A stretch of DNA of 64,000 nucleotides, taken from positions 101,750 to 165,749 of the forward strand of contig CALMJK010000018.1 of NCBI GenBank assembly GCA_937864225.1, written 5' to 3'. Below the pieces are notes generated by a model. It was given only the letters and a program-made list of their open reading frames with translations, was not told the origin of the DNA and searched no databases. Positions 19,092 through 28,689 of this stretch are shown piece by piece (position 1 is the stretch's first letter; each line of letters opens with the position of its first letter). The position numbers and the translations under genes are program-made. Origin of the DNA: an uncultured bacterium (GTDB taxonomy: Bacteria; Krumholzibacteriota; Krumholzibacteriia; LZORAL124-64-63).

Positions 19092-19847
19092 GTGAGTTTC
19101 TTCGCCGATTTCGCCGCGCACTACGAGGCCCTCTTCCCCGCGCAGCCGCAGGTCCGCGAGTTTCTCGCCGCCCGCGCCGGCCCCGGCCGCCGCCGCCTGC
19201 TCGACGTGGGGTGCGGGCCGGGCCACCACGCCGGCCGGCTGGGCGAGGCGGGGCACGACGTCGTGGGCGTGGACATCGAGTCGGCGATGATCGATGCCGC
19301 CGCGCGCCGCTACCCCGCGGCCGCCTTCCGGGTGCTGGACATGCGCCGGCTGGACGAACTCGCGGTCGGCCCGGCGCCCCGGGCGCCCTTCGATCTGGCC
19401 TTCTGCGTCGGCAACACGGCCGCGCACCTGTCCCTGCCGCAGTGGCCGGATTTCCTCGCGAGGCTCGCCACGGTGCTGGTGCCCGGGGGGCGCTGGGTGC
19501 TGCAGATCGTGAATTGGGATTTCGTGCTCGGACGCGGCGACTACGAGTTCCCCGTGCGCCAAGCCGCCGGCCCCGGAGGCGCGACGCTGCGGCTGCACCG
19601 CGTGTATCGCGACGTCTCCCCCGCGGCCGTGCGCTTCCTGACGCGCCTAGAGGAGGACGGGCGCACGCTCTGGGAGGGCGAGCAGACGCTGCATCCCTTG
19701 ACGGCGGCAGATCTTGGACGCCTCCACGCCCAGGCCGGCTTCACGCTCCAGGAGCACCTGGCCGACTACGACGGCACATTGTTCGATCCGGCGCGCGACG
19801 GGGGGCAAATCGCGGTCTGCTCGCTGGCCCGGCGCGACGCGCCCTGA
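19092..19847 (+). CDS. Class I SAM-dependent methyltransferase
   Basis: 251 residues. Motif I is [15 protein letters not shown] (residues about 37-51), followed by the acidic end of strand 2 (VVGVDIES) and the motif with [14 protein letters not shown], then [11 protein letters not shown], all in Methyltransf_11/25 order. The substrate cannot be read from the sequence. Starts at GTG 19083 and GTG 19092 are both possible; 19092 has the better-placed G-rich upstream stretch and begins [15 protein letters not shown], the usual family opening. Confidence 0.82.
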   Translation: MSFFADFAAHYEALFPAQPQVREFLAARAGPGRRRLLDVGCGPGHHAGRLGEAGHDVVGVDIESAMIDAAARRYPAAAFRVLDMRRLDELAVGPAPRAPFDLAFCVGNTAAHLSLPQWPDFLARLATVLVPGGRWVLQIVNWDFVLGRGDYEFPVRQAAGPGGATLRLHRVYRDVSPAAVRFLTRLEEDGRTLWEGEQTLHPLTAADLGRLHAQAGFTLQEHLADYDGTLFDPARDGGQIAVCSLARRDAP

Positions 19848-19938
19848 GGGGCGGTCGCGGCCGGCGGGCCGGGCGCTGGACCCCACCCGCCCGGCGGGCT
19901 ATATTCCAGACTCCGCCAATTCAATGGGAGAGCGAAAG

Positions 19939-20427
19939 ATGGACAAGTGCCCCTGCGGCTCGGACCGCCTTTGGGCGGATTGCTGCGAGCCCGTGATCCG
20001 CGCGGTCCGGCCGGCCGCCACCGCCGAAGAGCTGCTCCGCGCCCGCTACAGCGCCTACGCGCGCGGTGAGATCCCCTTCCTGCTCCAGTCCACCCATCCA
20101 GACCACCGCGGCGATCAGGACGAGGACGGGATCCGCGACTGGTCGCAGAACTCCGAATGGCACAGCCTGGAAATCCTGGACACGAAGGCCGGGGGCCCGG
20201 ACGACGCCGAAGGACAGGTCGAGTTCGTCGCGCAATACACGCACGAGGGCGAGCGCCGCCATCACCACGAGATCGCGGCGTTCGCCCGCGCCGACGGCGA
20301 CTGGAAGCTGGTCAAGGGCGAACTCGTCCGCCAGAAACCGTACGTGAGAGAGCAGCCGAAGGTGGGGCGCAACGACGCCTGTCCGTGCGGCAGCGGAAAG
20401 AAATACAAGAAGTGTTGCGGGGCCTGA
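19939..20427 (+). CDS. YchJ-like SEC-C metal-binding protein
   Basis: 162 residues. It begins with a short SEC-C knuckle ([15 protein letters not shown]), continues with the YchJ/NTF2-like central domain ([44 protein letters not shown]), and ends with a second full SEC-C motif ([19 protein letters not shown]) that binds zinc. The duplicate knuckle at both ends is normal for this family. Function of YchJ proteins is not established. The ATG at 19939 is eight bases after GGGAG; the ATG at 19924 overlaps that site and is less likely. Confidence 0.88.
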   Translation: MDKCPCGSDRLWADCCEPVIRAVRPAATAEELLRARYSAYARGEIPFLLQSTHPDHRGDQDEDGIRDWSQNSEWHSLEILDTKAGGPDDAEGQVEFVAQYTHEGERRHHHEIAAFARADGDWKLVKGELVRQKPYVREQPKVGRNDACPCGSGKKYKKCCGA

Positions 20428-20472
20428 TGGCCGTGGCGACCGCGTTCGTGAAGACTCGCCCCCGCCGTTGAA

Positions 20473-20658
20473 TCACTTCGACCCGCCTCCCCCGGAGACG
20501 GCCAGCCAGCCGACCAGCGCGCCCAGCGCGATGCTCAGGGCCGGATTCGTGGTGATGCTTCAGGTGCTGCCCGAGCAGACGGAGACCCACGACAGCAGCC
20601 AGCCGCCCGCCGCCCCCGCCACGGGAGCCCCGATCTTGAGCCATCGCCGCCAGTTCAC
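20473..20658 (-). CDS. DUF6132-like small membrane protein with in-frame TGA at a conserved Cys position (selenoprotein candidate or broken gene)
   Basis: On the minus strand a GTG at 20658, six bases after AGGAGG, opens a frame giving a basic start, a helix (GAPVAGAAGGWLLSWVSV), then CSGST-TGA-SITTNPALS, a second helix (IALGALVGWLAVSG) and a TGA stop at 20473-20475. The internal TGA is at 20560-20562. From memory, DUF6132 proteins have exactly this plan with a core like GCxSGTCPITSNP, so the TGA stands where the second Cys belongs and the frame stays family-like on both sides. A possible bacterial SECIS hairpin lies at 20520-20543 on the coding strand. Either selenocysteine insertion or a recent nonsense mutation explains it; read without recoding the product is only 32 residues. 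Confidence 0.6.
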
Positions 20659-20822
20659 CGCGCGCCTCCTCACCTGGTCCGTGTCGGACACCATAACGCC
20701 TTTCGCCCTTGCGCGCCGCGGCCGAATCCCCTGGACCGGGCGGCCGCAGCGGGCGATCTTTGAGCCCGGCCCCGCCTTGCCTCGCGCGCCGGGCCGCAGA
20801 ACGTGGCTTTCGGGAGGTCGCC

Positions 20823-22028
20823 ATGAGCACGCGCCAGGCCATTCGTCCCGCCTCGCGCACCGACGGTATCACCTACGCGGTGCGCGACATCGTCGTCCTC
20901 GCCGAGCAGGTCGCCCAGACCGGCCGCGAGATGCTGTACCTCAACATCGGCGATCCCAACAAATTCGACTTCGCCACGCCGTCCCACATGATCGAGGCGG
21001 CGCACCGGGCCATGCTGGACAACCAGAACGGCTACACGCCGTCGTCCGGCATCAAGGAGGCGCGCGACGCCATCGCACGCCAGGTCGAGCGGCAGGGCAT
21101 CCGCGGCGTGCGCGACATCTTCGTCACGACGGGCGCGAGCGAAGGGATCGAGATCGCGCTCAGCTCGCTGGCCGAGGAGGGCGACGACGTCATGACGCCC
21201 GCGCCCGGCTACCCGCTCTACACGGCGGTGCTGGCCAAGCTGAAGGTGCGCGAGAACCCCTATCTGCTCGACGAGGCCAACGGCTGGCAGCCGGACCTGG
21301 ACGACATCGCGGCCAGGATCGGGCCGCGCACGCGCGCGATCGTCCTGATCAACCCCAACAACCCGACCGGCTCCGTGGCGGACCGCGACACGCTGCTGGG
21401 CCTGTTGAAGCTCGCGCGCGAGCACGACCTGCTCGTGGTCGCCGACGAGATCTACGACAAGCTGCTGTACGCCGGGCAGAAGCACATCTCGATCGCGTCG
21501 CTCGACCCCGACGCGCCCGTGATCACGTTCAACGGCGTGTCGAAGTCGTATCTGGCGCCCGGCTGGCGCATCGGCTGGGGCGTGGTCAGCGGCGACCAGG
21601 CGGTCCTGGCGCCGCTGGTCGAGGCGATGAACAAGATCCTGCGGGCGCGCATCTGCGCCAACTCGCCGCTGCAATACGCCGTCAAACCGGCGCTCGAGGG
21701 ACCCCAGGACCATCTGCCGGTCGTCCTGGCCAAGCTCGAGCGGCGCGCCGAGCTCACGCATCGCATGCTCAACGCCATCCCGGGCATCAGCTGCGCGCGC
21801 CCTCGCGCGGCGTTCTACGCCTTTCCCCGCGTGCAGTGCGACGACGACACGCGCTTCGTGCAGGAGCTGCTCAAGGCCACGGGGGTGGTCGTCGTCAACG
21901 GCAGCGGATTTCGCCAGGCCCCGGGCACTCAGCATTTCCGAGTCGTGTACCTGCCGCCCGAGGACGTGCTGGAGAAGGCGTACCGAGCGATCGGCGAGTT
22001 CATGGCGTCGTACCGCCCGCGAGCCTGA
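20823..22028 (+). CDS. Pyridoxal-phosphate aminotransferase, class I/II (alanine aminotransferase type)
   Basis: 401 residues of fold-type I aminotransferase. Recognisable parts: LNIGDPNKFDFATP, the cofactor-ring segment APGYPLYTAV, INPNNPTGS with the conserved Asn and Pro, VVADEIYDKLLY, and the Schiff-base Lys in NGVSKSYLAPGWRIGW. The spacing and the AGWR-like end fit AlaA/YfbQ-type alanine or aspartate aminotransferases. It acts in the cytoplasm on pyruvate/alanine or related pairs; exact specificity cannot be told. Its stop is only three bases from the stop of the converging pgeF-like gene. Confidence 0.9.
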   Translation: MSTRQAIRPASRTDGITYAVRDIVVLAEQVAQTGREMLYLNIGDPNKFDFATPSHMIEAAHRAMLDNQNGYTPSSGIKEARDAIARQVERQGIRGVRDIFVTTGASEGIEIALSSLAEEGDDVMTPAPGYPLYTAVLAKLKVRENPYLLDEANGWQPDLDDIAARIGPRTRAIVLINPNNPTGSVADRDTLLGLLKLAREHDLLVVADEIYDKLLYAGQKHISIASLDPDAPVITFNGVSKSYLAPGWRIGWGVVSGDQAVLAPLVEAMNKILRARICANSPLQYAVKPALEGPQDHLPVVLAKLERRAELTHRMLNAIPGISCARPRAAFYAFPRVQCDDDTRFVQELLKATGVVVVNGSGFRQAPGTQHFRVVYLPPEDVLEKAYRAIGEFMASYRPRA

Positions 22029-22031
22029 GCG

Positions 22032-22844
22032 TCAGGGGCCGGCCAGCGCGATCATCGCCGCGAACCGCCCCGCCGCCTCGCCCTCGCGCCGCCAGCTCGG
22101 GAAGAGATCGGCACGGCAGATCGTGCACACGCCCGCCGTCTGCACGGCCGGCGCGGGCACGCCGGCCCGCCGCAACTGGGCGACGTTGGCGCGCCACAAG
22201 TCGAAGATCAGGCGCCCGTCGCGCCACGCGAAGAACCCCGCGCCCCCCGGCCCGAGGCCGGCCAACGCGGCGTCGCGCACGTCCGGCCCGACCTCGTAGC
22301 AGCAGGGCCCGGCCGAGGGCGCGATGGCCGCGACCACGCGCGCCGGCCGCGCGTCCCCTCCCGCTGCCGCGAGCAAGCGCGCGATCATCCGCTCGGTGAT
22401 TCGGGCCACCGTCGAGCGCCACGACGCGTGGGCCATGCCGACGGCGAGGGCGCGGCCGCGCCCGTCTCGCGCCACCGCTAACACGAGAGGGCAGTCCGCG
22501 CTGCGGCCCAACACCCCCAGGCCGGGCGTCGCGGTCACCAGCGCGTCGGCTGGACCCGCGGGACCGCCCCGCGCCACCTGGAGCACGTCGGGTCCATGCA
22601 CCTGCCGGCAGAACGCGACCGCGCGCGCGCCCAACGCGGCGCCCATCGCGGCGGCGGAGCGCCTGTGCGCGGCGGCGCCGGCGCCGGGATCGAAGCCGGG
22701 GCCGCGCCGCGTGGTGACGGCGTGCGCGATGCCCGGCGTCGCGGCCAGCAGAGAGAAACGCCCGATCAGCCAGCCGCTGGGCAGCTCTTCCAGGCGGAAG
22801 CCGGCACGGGTGGATCCGTCGCGCTCGAATGGGGCAGCGGGCAT
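22032..22844 (-). CDS. pgeF: PgeF/YfiH-type laccase-domain protein
   Basis: 270 residues. The three metal-binding elements of the family are visible: RQVHG (His), RSADCPLVL (Cys) and MAHASWRSTV (His). Most homologues have HAGWRG at the last position, so the loop is slightly altered. Family members act on purine nucleosides or as a peptidoglycan editing factor that removes mis-incorporated serine; which holds here is unknown. The C-terminal CTICRADLFPSWRREG matches the family closing CTxxxxxFfSyRR motif. Confidence 0.85.
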   Translation of the reverse strand: MPAAPFERDGSTRAGFRLEELPSGWLIGRFSLLAATPGIAHAVTTRRGPGFDPGAGAAAHRRSAAAMGAALGARAVAFCRQVHGPDVLQVARGGPAGPADALVTATPGLGVLGRSADCPLVLAVARDGRGRALAVGMAHASWRSTVARITERMIARLLAAAGGDARPARVVAAIAPSAGPCCYEVGPDVRDAALAGLGPGGAGFFAWRDGRLIFDLWRANVAQLRRAGVPAPAVQTAGVCTICRADLFPSWRREGEAAGRFAAMIALAGP

Positions 22845-22995
22845 GGCCGGCGCAGTCTAGGCCCGGCCCGCGCGCGGCGCAAGCGGTCGAGCGCGCGGTG
22901 TGCGTCCGAAAGGGGAAGACAGAAAGGGCGGCGGACGCGATAGTGTCCCGGCCCCGGCGTCGCCGTGCGCACGCCCTGGGGCGGGAAGGCGGGTC

Positions 22996-23949
22996 ATGGA
23001 AGGCGAGAAGCTCAACCGGACCGGCCTGGCCTGTCTGGCGGTCGTGTACGTGGTCTGGGGGAGCACCTACCTGGCGATCCGCCTCGCCGTGCGGGAAGGG
23101 GCCGGCTTTCCTCCTTTCACCCTCGGCGGTCTGCGCGTGATCGTCGCCGGCCTGGCGCTGCTGCTGATCGCGGCCGCGCTCGGGCGCCCGCTGCGCCCGC
23201 GGCGGGCCGATCTGGTCTGCCTGCTGGGCAGCGGTCTGCTGCTGTGGCCGCTGGCGAACGGCCTGGTGACCTGGGGCGAACAGCGCGCCGACTCGGGGCT
23301 GGCGGCGCTGCTCGTCGGCTCGATGCCGATCTGGATCGCCATCATGGAATCGCACCTGGATCGGCGCCTGCCGTCGGCGCTGCTCGTGGCGGCGCTGTTG
23401 ACCGGCTTCGCGGGCGTCGGACTGCTCGCTTGGCCGGTGCTCAGTCACGGCGCGCGCGCCGACGTCATGTCCGTGCTCGCGCTGCTGGCCGCCCCCATCA
23501 CCTGGGGCGCCGGCTCGATCTGGCAGCGTCGGCGCTCCCTGCAGACCGCGCCGCTCGTCGCGTCGGCGTGGCAGCAGCTCTTCGGCGGACTGGGTTTCGC
23601 GCTGCTGGCCGTCGTTCTGCGCGAGCCGCGCCCGACGCCGACCCCCGTGGCGTGGGGCGCCTGGGCCTACCTCGCCGTGTTCGGCTCCATCGTGGCGTTC
23701 ACCTGTTACGTCCAGACCCTGCGCCTGCTGCCGATGAACGTCACCGCGACGTACGCCTACGTGAACCCGGTCATCGCGGTCGTCCTGGGGCGGCTGGTGC
23801 TGGGCGAGGCGATCACCGGCTGGACGCTTGCCGGCGCGTCGCTGGTGATCCTCGGCGTGGCTGGAGTCTTCCGCGACCGCGCCCGGCAGGCGCGATTCCT
23901 GCATCGCCCCGACCTCGCGGCGCGGTCGCTCCCGCCCCCGACGGATTGA
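22996..23949 (+). CDS. EamA/DMT-family transporter
   Basis: 317 residues with ten hydrophobic segments in two EamA repeats. The first repeat shows VYVVWGSTYLAIRL and FTLGGLRVIVAGL; the second ends NPVIAVVLGRLVLGEAIT with the conserved Pro-Val-hydrophobic-GE loop. Such carriers export metabolites or amino acids, often of unknown identity. The ATG at 22996 follows GGGAAGGCGGG. It stands alone between pgeF (diverging) and the DUF6588-like gene. Confidence 0.87.
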   Translation: MEGEKLNRTGLACLAVVYVVWGSTYLAIRLAVREGAGFPPFTLGGLRVIVAGLALLLIAAALGRPLRPRRADLVCLLGSGLLLWPLANGLVTWGEQRADSGLAALLVGSMPIWIAIMESHLDRRLPSALLVAALLTGFAGVGLLAWPVLSHGARADVMSVLALLAAPITWGAGSIWQRRRSLQTAPLVASAWQQLFGGLGFALLAVVLREPRPTPTPVAWGAWAYLAVFGSIVAFTCYVQTLRLLPMNVTATYAYVNPVIAVVLGRLVLGEAITGWTLAGASLVILGVAGVFRDRARQARFLHRPDLAARSLPPPTD

Positions 23950-24068
23950 GGGAACGATTCTCAGTCGCGCGCCGGGCGGCCCGCGCCCTCTGGTGGGCGT
24001 TGATGGCGTGTGATAGCGTACCGGGCGGTCGCGCGACGGCGGGCATCGCCCGCGAAGGGAGAACGAAC

Positions 24069-25055
24069 ATGTTCCGCTCGCCTTGCCGCGCTTGGGGCGC
24101 GGCCCTGCTGTGGGGCGTCGCGCTGGGTTCGGCCACGCTGCCCCCCGCTTGCCGCGCCCAGGATGCGGAGGATCTGCAGAACCTGCTGGAAAACGTCGGC
24201 CAGGAGTACGCCCACGCCTACCTCGCGCCCTTGATCCAATCCTTCGGCGCCAACCAGAACAGCGGCCTCTACTCCACCGCCGCCATCCCCGCGTCGCGCC
24301 TCACCGTCTCCATCGGCGTGCGCGCCATGGCCGCCCGCTTGGCCGAAGAGGACGCGTTCTTCTCGCGCGAGGTGGACGTCACGCTCGACGAAGACTGGGG
24401 CGTGGCGCCGACCGATCCGTACTACGGCGACGAGGGCACCGTCGTGATGACCGGTCCGACGGTTTTCGGCGACGAGCACGTCAGGGGCGTCGTCCAGGCC
24501 TACCACGACGGCGTCCTGGTCGCGGAAATGGAAGGGATCGAGGGGGTCTGGCAGACCCGCACGGCGCCCCTGGCCGTGCCGGAGGTCTCCGTCGGCGGCG
24601 TCCTGGGTTTGCGCGCCACCGCCCGCTGGCTGCCCGCGATCGACGCGGGCGACATCGGCGCCGTCAGGCTGTGGGGATACGGCCTGCAGTATGGGCTCAA
24701 CCAACTCCTGCCGATGCTGCCCCTCGACGCGATGGTCGGCTTCTTCCGTCAGAGCCTGGACATCGGCGACGATCTCAACGCCGACGCCGACAGTTGGTTC
24801 CTGGCGGCGAGCAAGTCGTTCACGATGGTCACGGTGTACGGCGGTTATGCGCGGGAGAGCTCGGATCTCGACGTCACCTACGAGTGGATCCGCTCACCGG
24901 ACGACGTCGTGCCGATCGACTTCAACGTCGAAGGGCTGCAGACCAGCCGGTTCACGCTAGGCGCGACGCTCAACCTCGGCGTGCGGCTCAACGCCGACGT
25001 CAACGTGGGCAACGAGTTGACCACCTGGTCCGCGGGCCTGACGTTCGGGATCTGA
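24069..25055 (+). CDS. DUF6588-like exported outer-membrane protein
   Basis: 328 residues with a signal peptide (cleavage near residue 30, CRAQD). The pattern matches DUF6588: an early QEYAHAYLAPLIQSFGANQNSG stretch, strands with SIGVRAMAARL, and a C-terminal barrel-like half (WLAASKSF-type strands, SRFTLGATLNLG and the final aromatic strand LTFGI). Function unknown; an outer-membrane location is inferred from the alternating strands. A GAAGGGAGAA ribosome site precedes the ATG. Confidence 0.75.
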   Translation: MFRSPCRAWGAALLWGVALGSATLPPACRAQDAEDLQNLLENVGQEYAHAYLAPLIQSFGANQNSGLYSTAAIPASRLTVSIGVRAMAARLAEEDAFFSREVDVTLDEDWGVAPTDPYYGDEGTVVMTGPTVFGDEHVRGVVQAYHDGVLVAEMEGIEGVWQTRTAPLAVPEVSVGGVLGLRATARWLPAIDAGDIGAVRLWGYGLQYGLNQLLPMLPLDAMVGFFRQSLDIGDDLNADADSWFLAASKSFTMVTVYGGYARESSDLDVTYEWIRSPDDVVPIDFNVEGLQTSRFTLGATLNLGVRLNADVNVGNELTTWSAGLTFGI

Positions 25056-25420
25056 CCCTGTGGCCGCCCGCGGCGGCCGCAGGACCCCTGCGCGCGGGGA
25101 TATCTTACTATGTTAGTAGGCGATTGCCCGCGACCCGGCGGGTTTTCCTTCGCGTGGGACAGCGCGCGCGTTGAATCCTTGCCGCACATCGCCTAAGATC
25201 ACCCGGTCGCACGCGGCGCCGCACGGAGGGCAGAGGGTTTCTCTGCTTGACCCGACGGCGCGCGGGAGCGGTCGTCCGGAGCGTTGCCCGGCGCCGTCCA
25301 GCAACTCGCGAGCGCATCGCCAGGATCATCGCTTCGGCCCGGAGCCACGTTTGCTGCGCATACACGGCGGTTTGCGCAGCCCGTCAGGCATCGCGCGCGG
25401 TCAGCGCGAAAGGAGCGGTG
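25056..25420. other. Intergenic stretch of about 365 bases
   Basis: Apart from the terminator-like hairpin at 25127-25146 and a small TACTA...TAGTA inverted repeat near 25105-25119, I see no gene. Open frames that cross it have shadow-like Arg/Ala-rich composition and no ribosome site. Confidence 0.5.
25127..25146 (+). terminator. Likely terminator after the DUF6588-like gene
   Basis: CCCGC, a six-base loop, GCGGG and TTTT, about 70 bases after the stop at 25055. The stem is short but the T-run sits where expected. Confidence 0.45.
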
Positions 25421-26026
25421 ATGTCGGAGCAGCACAAGGAGCTGGGCGTGAATGCCTGGCGCGCGTCGATGCAAGTCGCGGGAACCGTCGCCCCCCCGCC
25501 CCTGGTCCACCCTCCTCGCGTGATCGTCACGCCTCTTTTGCCGCCCCTCGTTCATCCGCTGTCCAAAAGGGACGTCCAGCTCGTGATCTCGCTTCTGCCG
25601 CCGTCGTCCACGGCCGGTCTGCGCTCCGTCAGCCTGCTCGACCCGCGGGTCCTTCACGACGGCACGGTGGTGCTGGCCAGCTACCGGCGCGAGGGTTTCC
25701 TGCGCCTGCACGCGGTGACGGCGCTGCCCTGGGAGCTTCACGCCCCCGCGCCGGCCCTGCTGGAGGAGCTGCACCGGTACGGAGCCCGCCTCGACGCGGC
25801 GGCCGACGAGACCATCCGGGTGATCTGGACTTCCGAGGCGCTGCGCCTGTTCTATGTCATGGGCGTTCTCTTGCCGGGCGTGGCGCGGCACCGCCGCGAG
25901 CAGAATGTCGCGCCCGAGGCGAATCTCAATGTCCGCTGCCTGGCGCCGCTGGGCGAAGCGCTCCGGGCGACTCCGGAGGCGATCCGCCAGTGGCGCCAAC
26001 TGCTGAGGCGCGGCGAAGACTTTTGA
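25421..26026 (+). CDS. Hypothetical cytoplasmic protein
   Basis: 201 residues from an ATG six bases after AAAGGAG. It opens with a polar helix (EQHKELGVNAW), then a Pro-rich stretch repeating PPLVHP motifs (residues about 27-50), then a compact alpha/beta domain with SLLDPRVLHDGTVVLASYRREG and a final helical part ending RQWRQLLRRGEDF. No signal peptide or membrane segment. I do not recognise the family. A frame extending far upstream is open but looks non-coding. It precedes a histidine kinase gene by 140 bases and could be unrelated. Confidence 0.6.
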   Translation: MSEQHKELGVNAWRASMQVAGTVAPPPLVHPPRVIVTPLLPPLVHPLSKRDVQLVISLLPPSSTAGLRSVSLLDPRVLHDGTVVLASYRREGFLRLHAVTALPWELHAPAPALLEELHRYGARLDAAADETIRVIWTSEALRLFYVMGVLLPGVARHRREQNVAPEANLNVRCLAPLGEALRATPEAIRQWRQLLRRGEDF

Positions 26027-26166
26027 ATCCACTCTGCCGCTCGGCTTGACTCCCCCGCGCCGCCCCGCTAACACTCACGGGGCGGCGCGACCGCGCGCCA
26101 TCGAGGGCAAGGTGCTCGCGACGGCCGAGTTGATCGGCACCTACCGTCGCTAGAAGGGAGCGCGCT

Positions 26167-27828
26167 GTGACGGTCCGGCGAGGTTGGCTTGTCCTGGCCT
26201 TCCTTTTCGCGCTGCTGGCCGTCCTCTCGGTCCTGCTGTGGCGCATGCAGGTGCGCCATCGGCAGGAGCTCGTGAAGAGCTACGCAGAGACTGTCGCCGA
26301 CCAGGTGGCCATTCGCCTGTACAGCTGGTTCGACGCGCGCATGTCGGGGCTGGCGGTCCTGACCGGCGATCTCGCGCAACATTCGACCGACCGGTTCGTG
26401 TGCGGCGATTTCAACGTCCTCGCGACGGCCCTGTGCCGCGCCCAGCGCGGTTTCCAGGCCATCAACTGGGTTGAGCCCGACGGCGTGGTCACCAAGGTGG
26501 TCCCTGAGGATCGCAACCTGGGGGTCATGGGTTTAGACGTCTATCGCCACCACGAACCCGGCGTGCGCGAAGCCTTCGCCCGCGCCCGGGCGGAGACCGT
26601 CGTCACGCTCACGCCCTGCGTCGAACTGCTGCAGGACGGGCAGGGTTTCGCCTCCTTCTGGCCGGTCGTCGCGGACGGGAAGCTGATCGGCTTCGTCAAC
26701 GGCGTGTTCCGCATGGAGGAGAGTGTCAGGGCCGCGCTGGCGGAAGGCGTGTTCGGCGATTTCCACGTGACGCTGAGCGAGAACGAGCGGCTCGTCTTCA
26801 CGAGCTGTCCTGTGCCGCCCGACGTGGGAACGGGGTACAGCAAGCGTTGGATCACGATCCCGCACGGGCGGCCGTGGTGCGTCTGCCTGTCGCAACACAC
26901 GCAATTCATCGGGAGTCACGCGTACGCCGGATCGCACTTCCTGCTGCTCTTCAACCTGGCGATTTCCAGTCTGCTGGGCGTCCTGGGCTGGGCCCTGGTC
27001 CGGCGCTCGGAGGCGGCCCGGCTGGCCCGCGACGTGGCGGTGCGCGAACTGACGGAGCGGCGCCGTCTTGAAATGGAGCAGGAGCTGACGATCGCCAAGC
27101 TGGCCCAGGCCAACCGCGATCTGGAGCAGGCCAACCGCGAACTGGATGCCTACATCTACGCCGCCTCGCACGACGTGCGCGCGCCGCTGGTGGCCGTGGC
27201 CGGCCTCGTCGATATCCTCCTCGACGCCGACGGGGCACCCGACGCCGACGAAAGGCAGCTCATCATCGAGCGCGTGCGCCACAACATCCACAAGCTCGAC
27301 TCGCTGGTGCAGGACATGCTCACGGTCAGCCGCAGCCGCCGCATCGAGCGCACGAGCGAGGTGATCGACATCGCGTCGGTGTGCGAGGAGGCTTGGGCCG
27401 GCGTGAAGGACCTCGTGGTGGACATGCCGGTGAAGTTCCGTCTCGACGTCACGCCGGCGCGTCTGTTCCGCAGCGATCCGCTGCGTTTCAGGCAGATCGT
27501 CAACAACCTGCTCTCCAACGCAGTGAAGTACCGCGACCGCGGCAAGCCCGACCTGCGCGTCGAGGTGACCGCCAAACTCTCCGCCGCCGAAGAGGGACAG
27601 TCGAACCTCGAACTCACCGTGCGGGACAACGGCGTCGGCGTGTCCTCGGCCTGCGCGACCAAGATCTTCGACATGTTCTACAAGGCCTCCGCGGACTCAT
27701 TCGGGTCCGGCCTGGGTCTGTATATCGTTCGGCAGCACGCGATTGCGCTCGGCGGCGAGGTGTCCTGCGCGCCCCTGGCCGACGGCACCGAGTTCCGCGT
27801 GGCGCTGCCCGGCGACCCGCCCCGCTAA
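26167..27828 (+). CDS. Membrane sensor histidine kinase
   Basis: 553 residues, GTG start after AGAAGGGAG. One transmembrane helix (residues about 7-25), a periplasmic sensor of about 230 residues with a CHASE-like look (WVEPDGVVTKVVPEDRN, ASFWPVVADGKLIGFVNGVFR), a second helix (about 258-278), a coiled coil, the dimerisation/phosphoacceptor helix with ASHDVRAPLVAV (His near residue 336), and an HATPase domain with NNLLSNAVKY, DNGVGV and GSGLGLYIV. It should autophosphorylate and pass phosphate to a response regulator, but no receiver gene is adjacent. Confidence 0.9.
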   Translation: MTVRRGWLVLAFLFALLAVLSVLLWRMQVRHRQELVKSYAETVADQVAIRLYSWFDARMSGLAVLTGDLAQHSTDRFVCGDFNVLATALCRAQRGFQAINWVEPDGVVTKVVPEDRNLGVMGLDVYRHHEPGVREAFARARAETVVTLTPCVELLQDGQGFASFWPVVADGKLIGFVNGVFRMEESVRAALAEGVFGDFHVTLSENERLVFTSCPVPPDVGTGYSKRWITIPHGRPWCVCLSQHTQFIGSHAYAGSHFLLLFNLAISSLLGVLGWALVRRSEAARLARDVAVRELTERRRLEMEQELTIAKLAQANRDLEQANRELDAYIYAASHDVRAPLVAVAGLVDILLDADGAPDADERQLIIERVRHNIHKLDSLVQDMLTVSRSRRIERTSEVIDIASVCEEAWAGVKDLVVDMPVKFRLDVTPARLFRSDPLRFRQIVNNLLSNAVKYRDRGKPDLRVEVTAKLSAAEEGQSNLELTVRDNGVGVSSACATKIFDMFYKASADSFGSGLGLYIVRQHAIALGGEVSCAPLADGTEFRVALPGDPPR

Positions 27829-28008
27829 CGCCGGCGGCCGCCGCCGGATTCCGTCCGGCCCGCGCCGGCGCCAAAGGCGGGCTTTTCTTGGCCCGGACGT
27901 GGAACCTTGACCCGGTCCACTGCGTCTAGAGTCTATGCTCTGAGGGCAAACCGGCCGCCGCCGACCCCCGGGCGGCCGCCGGTCATCTTCCAGCCGGGAG
28001 GACTCGCG

Positions 28009-28620
28009 ATGAAGACCCGAACCCTGCTCGCATGCGCGCTCGTGCTGGCGCTCGCCGCGCCCGCCGTCGCTCTCGCCGGCAAGACGCCGGCCGCCGAAAA
28101 GGAACCCTGGATCCACGTCGAGGTGCGCGAGGGCGCCGAGGGCAAGGCGAGCGTGAACGTGAACCTGCCGCTCGCGCTGGCCGAGGCGGCGCTGATGGGC
28201 TCCGAGGGGATTCTCAAGGAACACATGCACGTGCGCCTGGACGGCGCCGACGGCCCCGACGGTCCCGACATCTCCGTCGCCGACCTGCGGCGCATCTGGA
28301 AGGCCGCGCGAGACGCCGGCGACGCCGAGTTCATAACGGTGGAAGACGGCGGCGAAAAGGTCCGCGTCTTCCGCGAGGGCGAGCACGTCTGCGTGAACGT
28401 CGACCACGCGGGCGACAAGGCCTGCGGCGAGAAGGTGCGCCTGCGCATGCCGGTCACGCTGATGGACGCGCTGCTCGCCGGCGAGGGCGAGGAGTTGAAC
28501 CTGACCGCGGTGCTGGCGGAGTTGCGCCGCGCGGGCGAGGGAGAACTGGTCAGGGTCGAGGACGGCGCCGACGTCGTGCGCATCTGGGTGGACGACCAGC
28601 CCGCTCCCGACAGCGACTGA
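28009..28620 (+). CDS. Exported hypothetical protein with acidic repeat-like domains
   Basis: 203 residues with a signal peptide ending around ALAGK (residue 25) and a GGGAGGA ribosome site. The mature part holds two similar modules: each has a strand with VEVREGAEG/VRVFREGEHV followed by VNLPLALAEAAL/VRLRMPVTLMDALL and an acidic helix (DLRRIWKAARDAG and LAELRRAGEGELV). The following gene encodes the same module once more. I know no named family; the repeated module suggests a small periplasmic binding or adaptor protein. Confidence 0.6.
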   Translation: MKTRTLLACALVLALAAPAVALAGKTPAAEKEPWIHVEVREGAEGKASVNVNLPLALAEAALMGSEGILKEHMHVRLDGADGPDGPDISVADLRRIWKAARDAGDAEFITVEDGGEKVRVFREGEHVCVNVDHAGDKACGEKVRLRMPVTLMDALLAGEGEELNLTAVLAELRRAGEGELVRVEDGADVVRIWVDDQPAPDSD

Positions 28621-28689
28621 GCCTGACGGCGGGGCTTCCGCGCCTTGCGCCGGGGCGCCCCGATTGCTTCCGACCTCGGAGGTCGCGCC

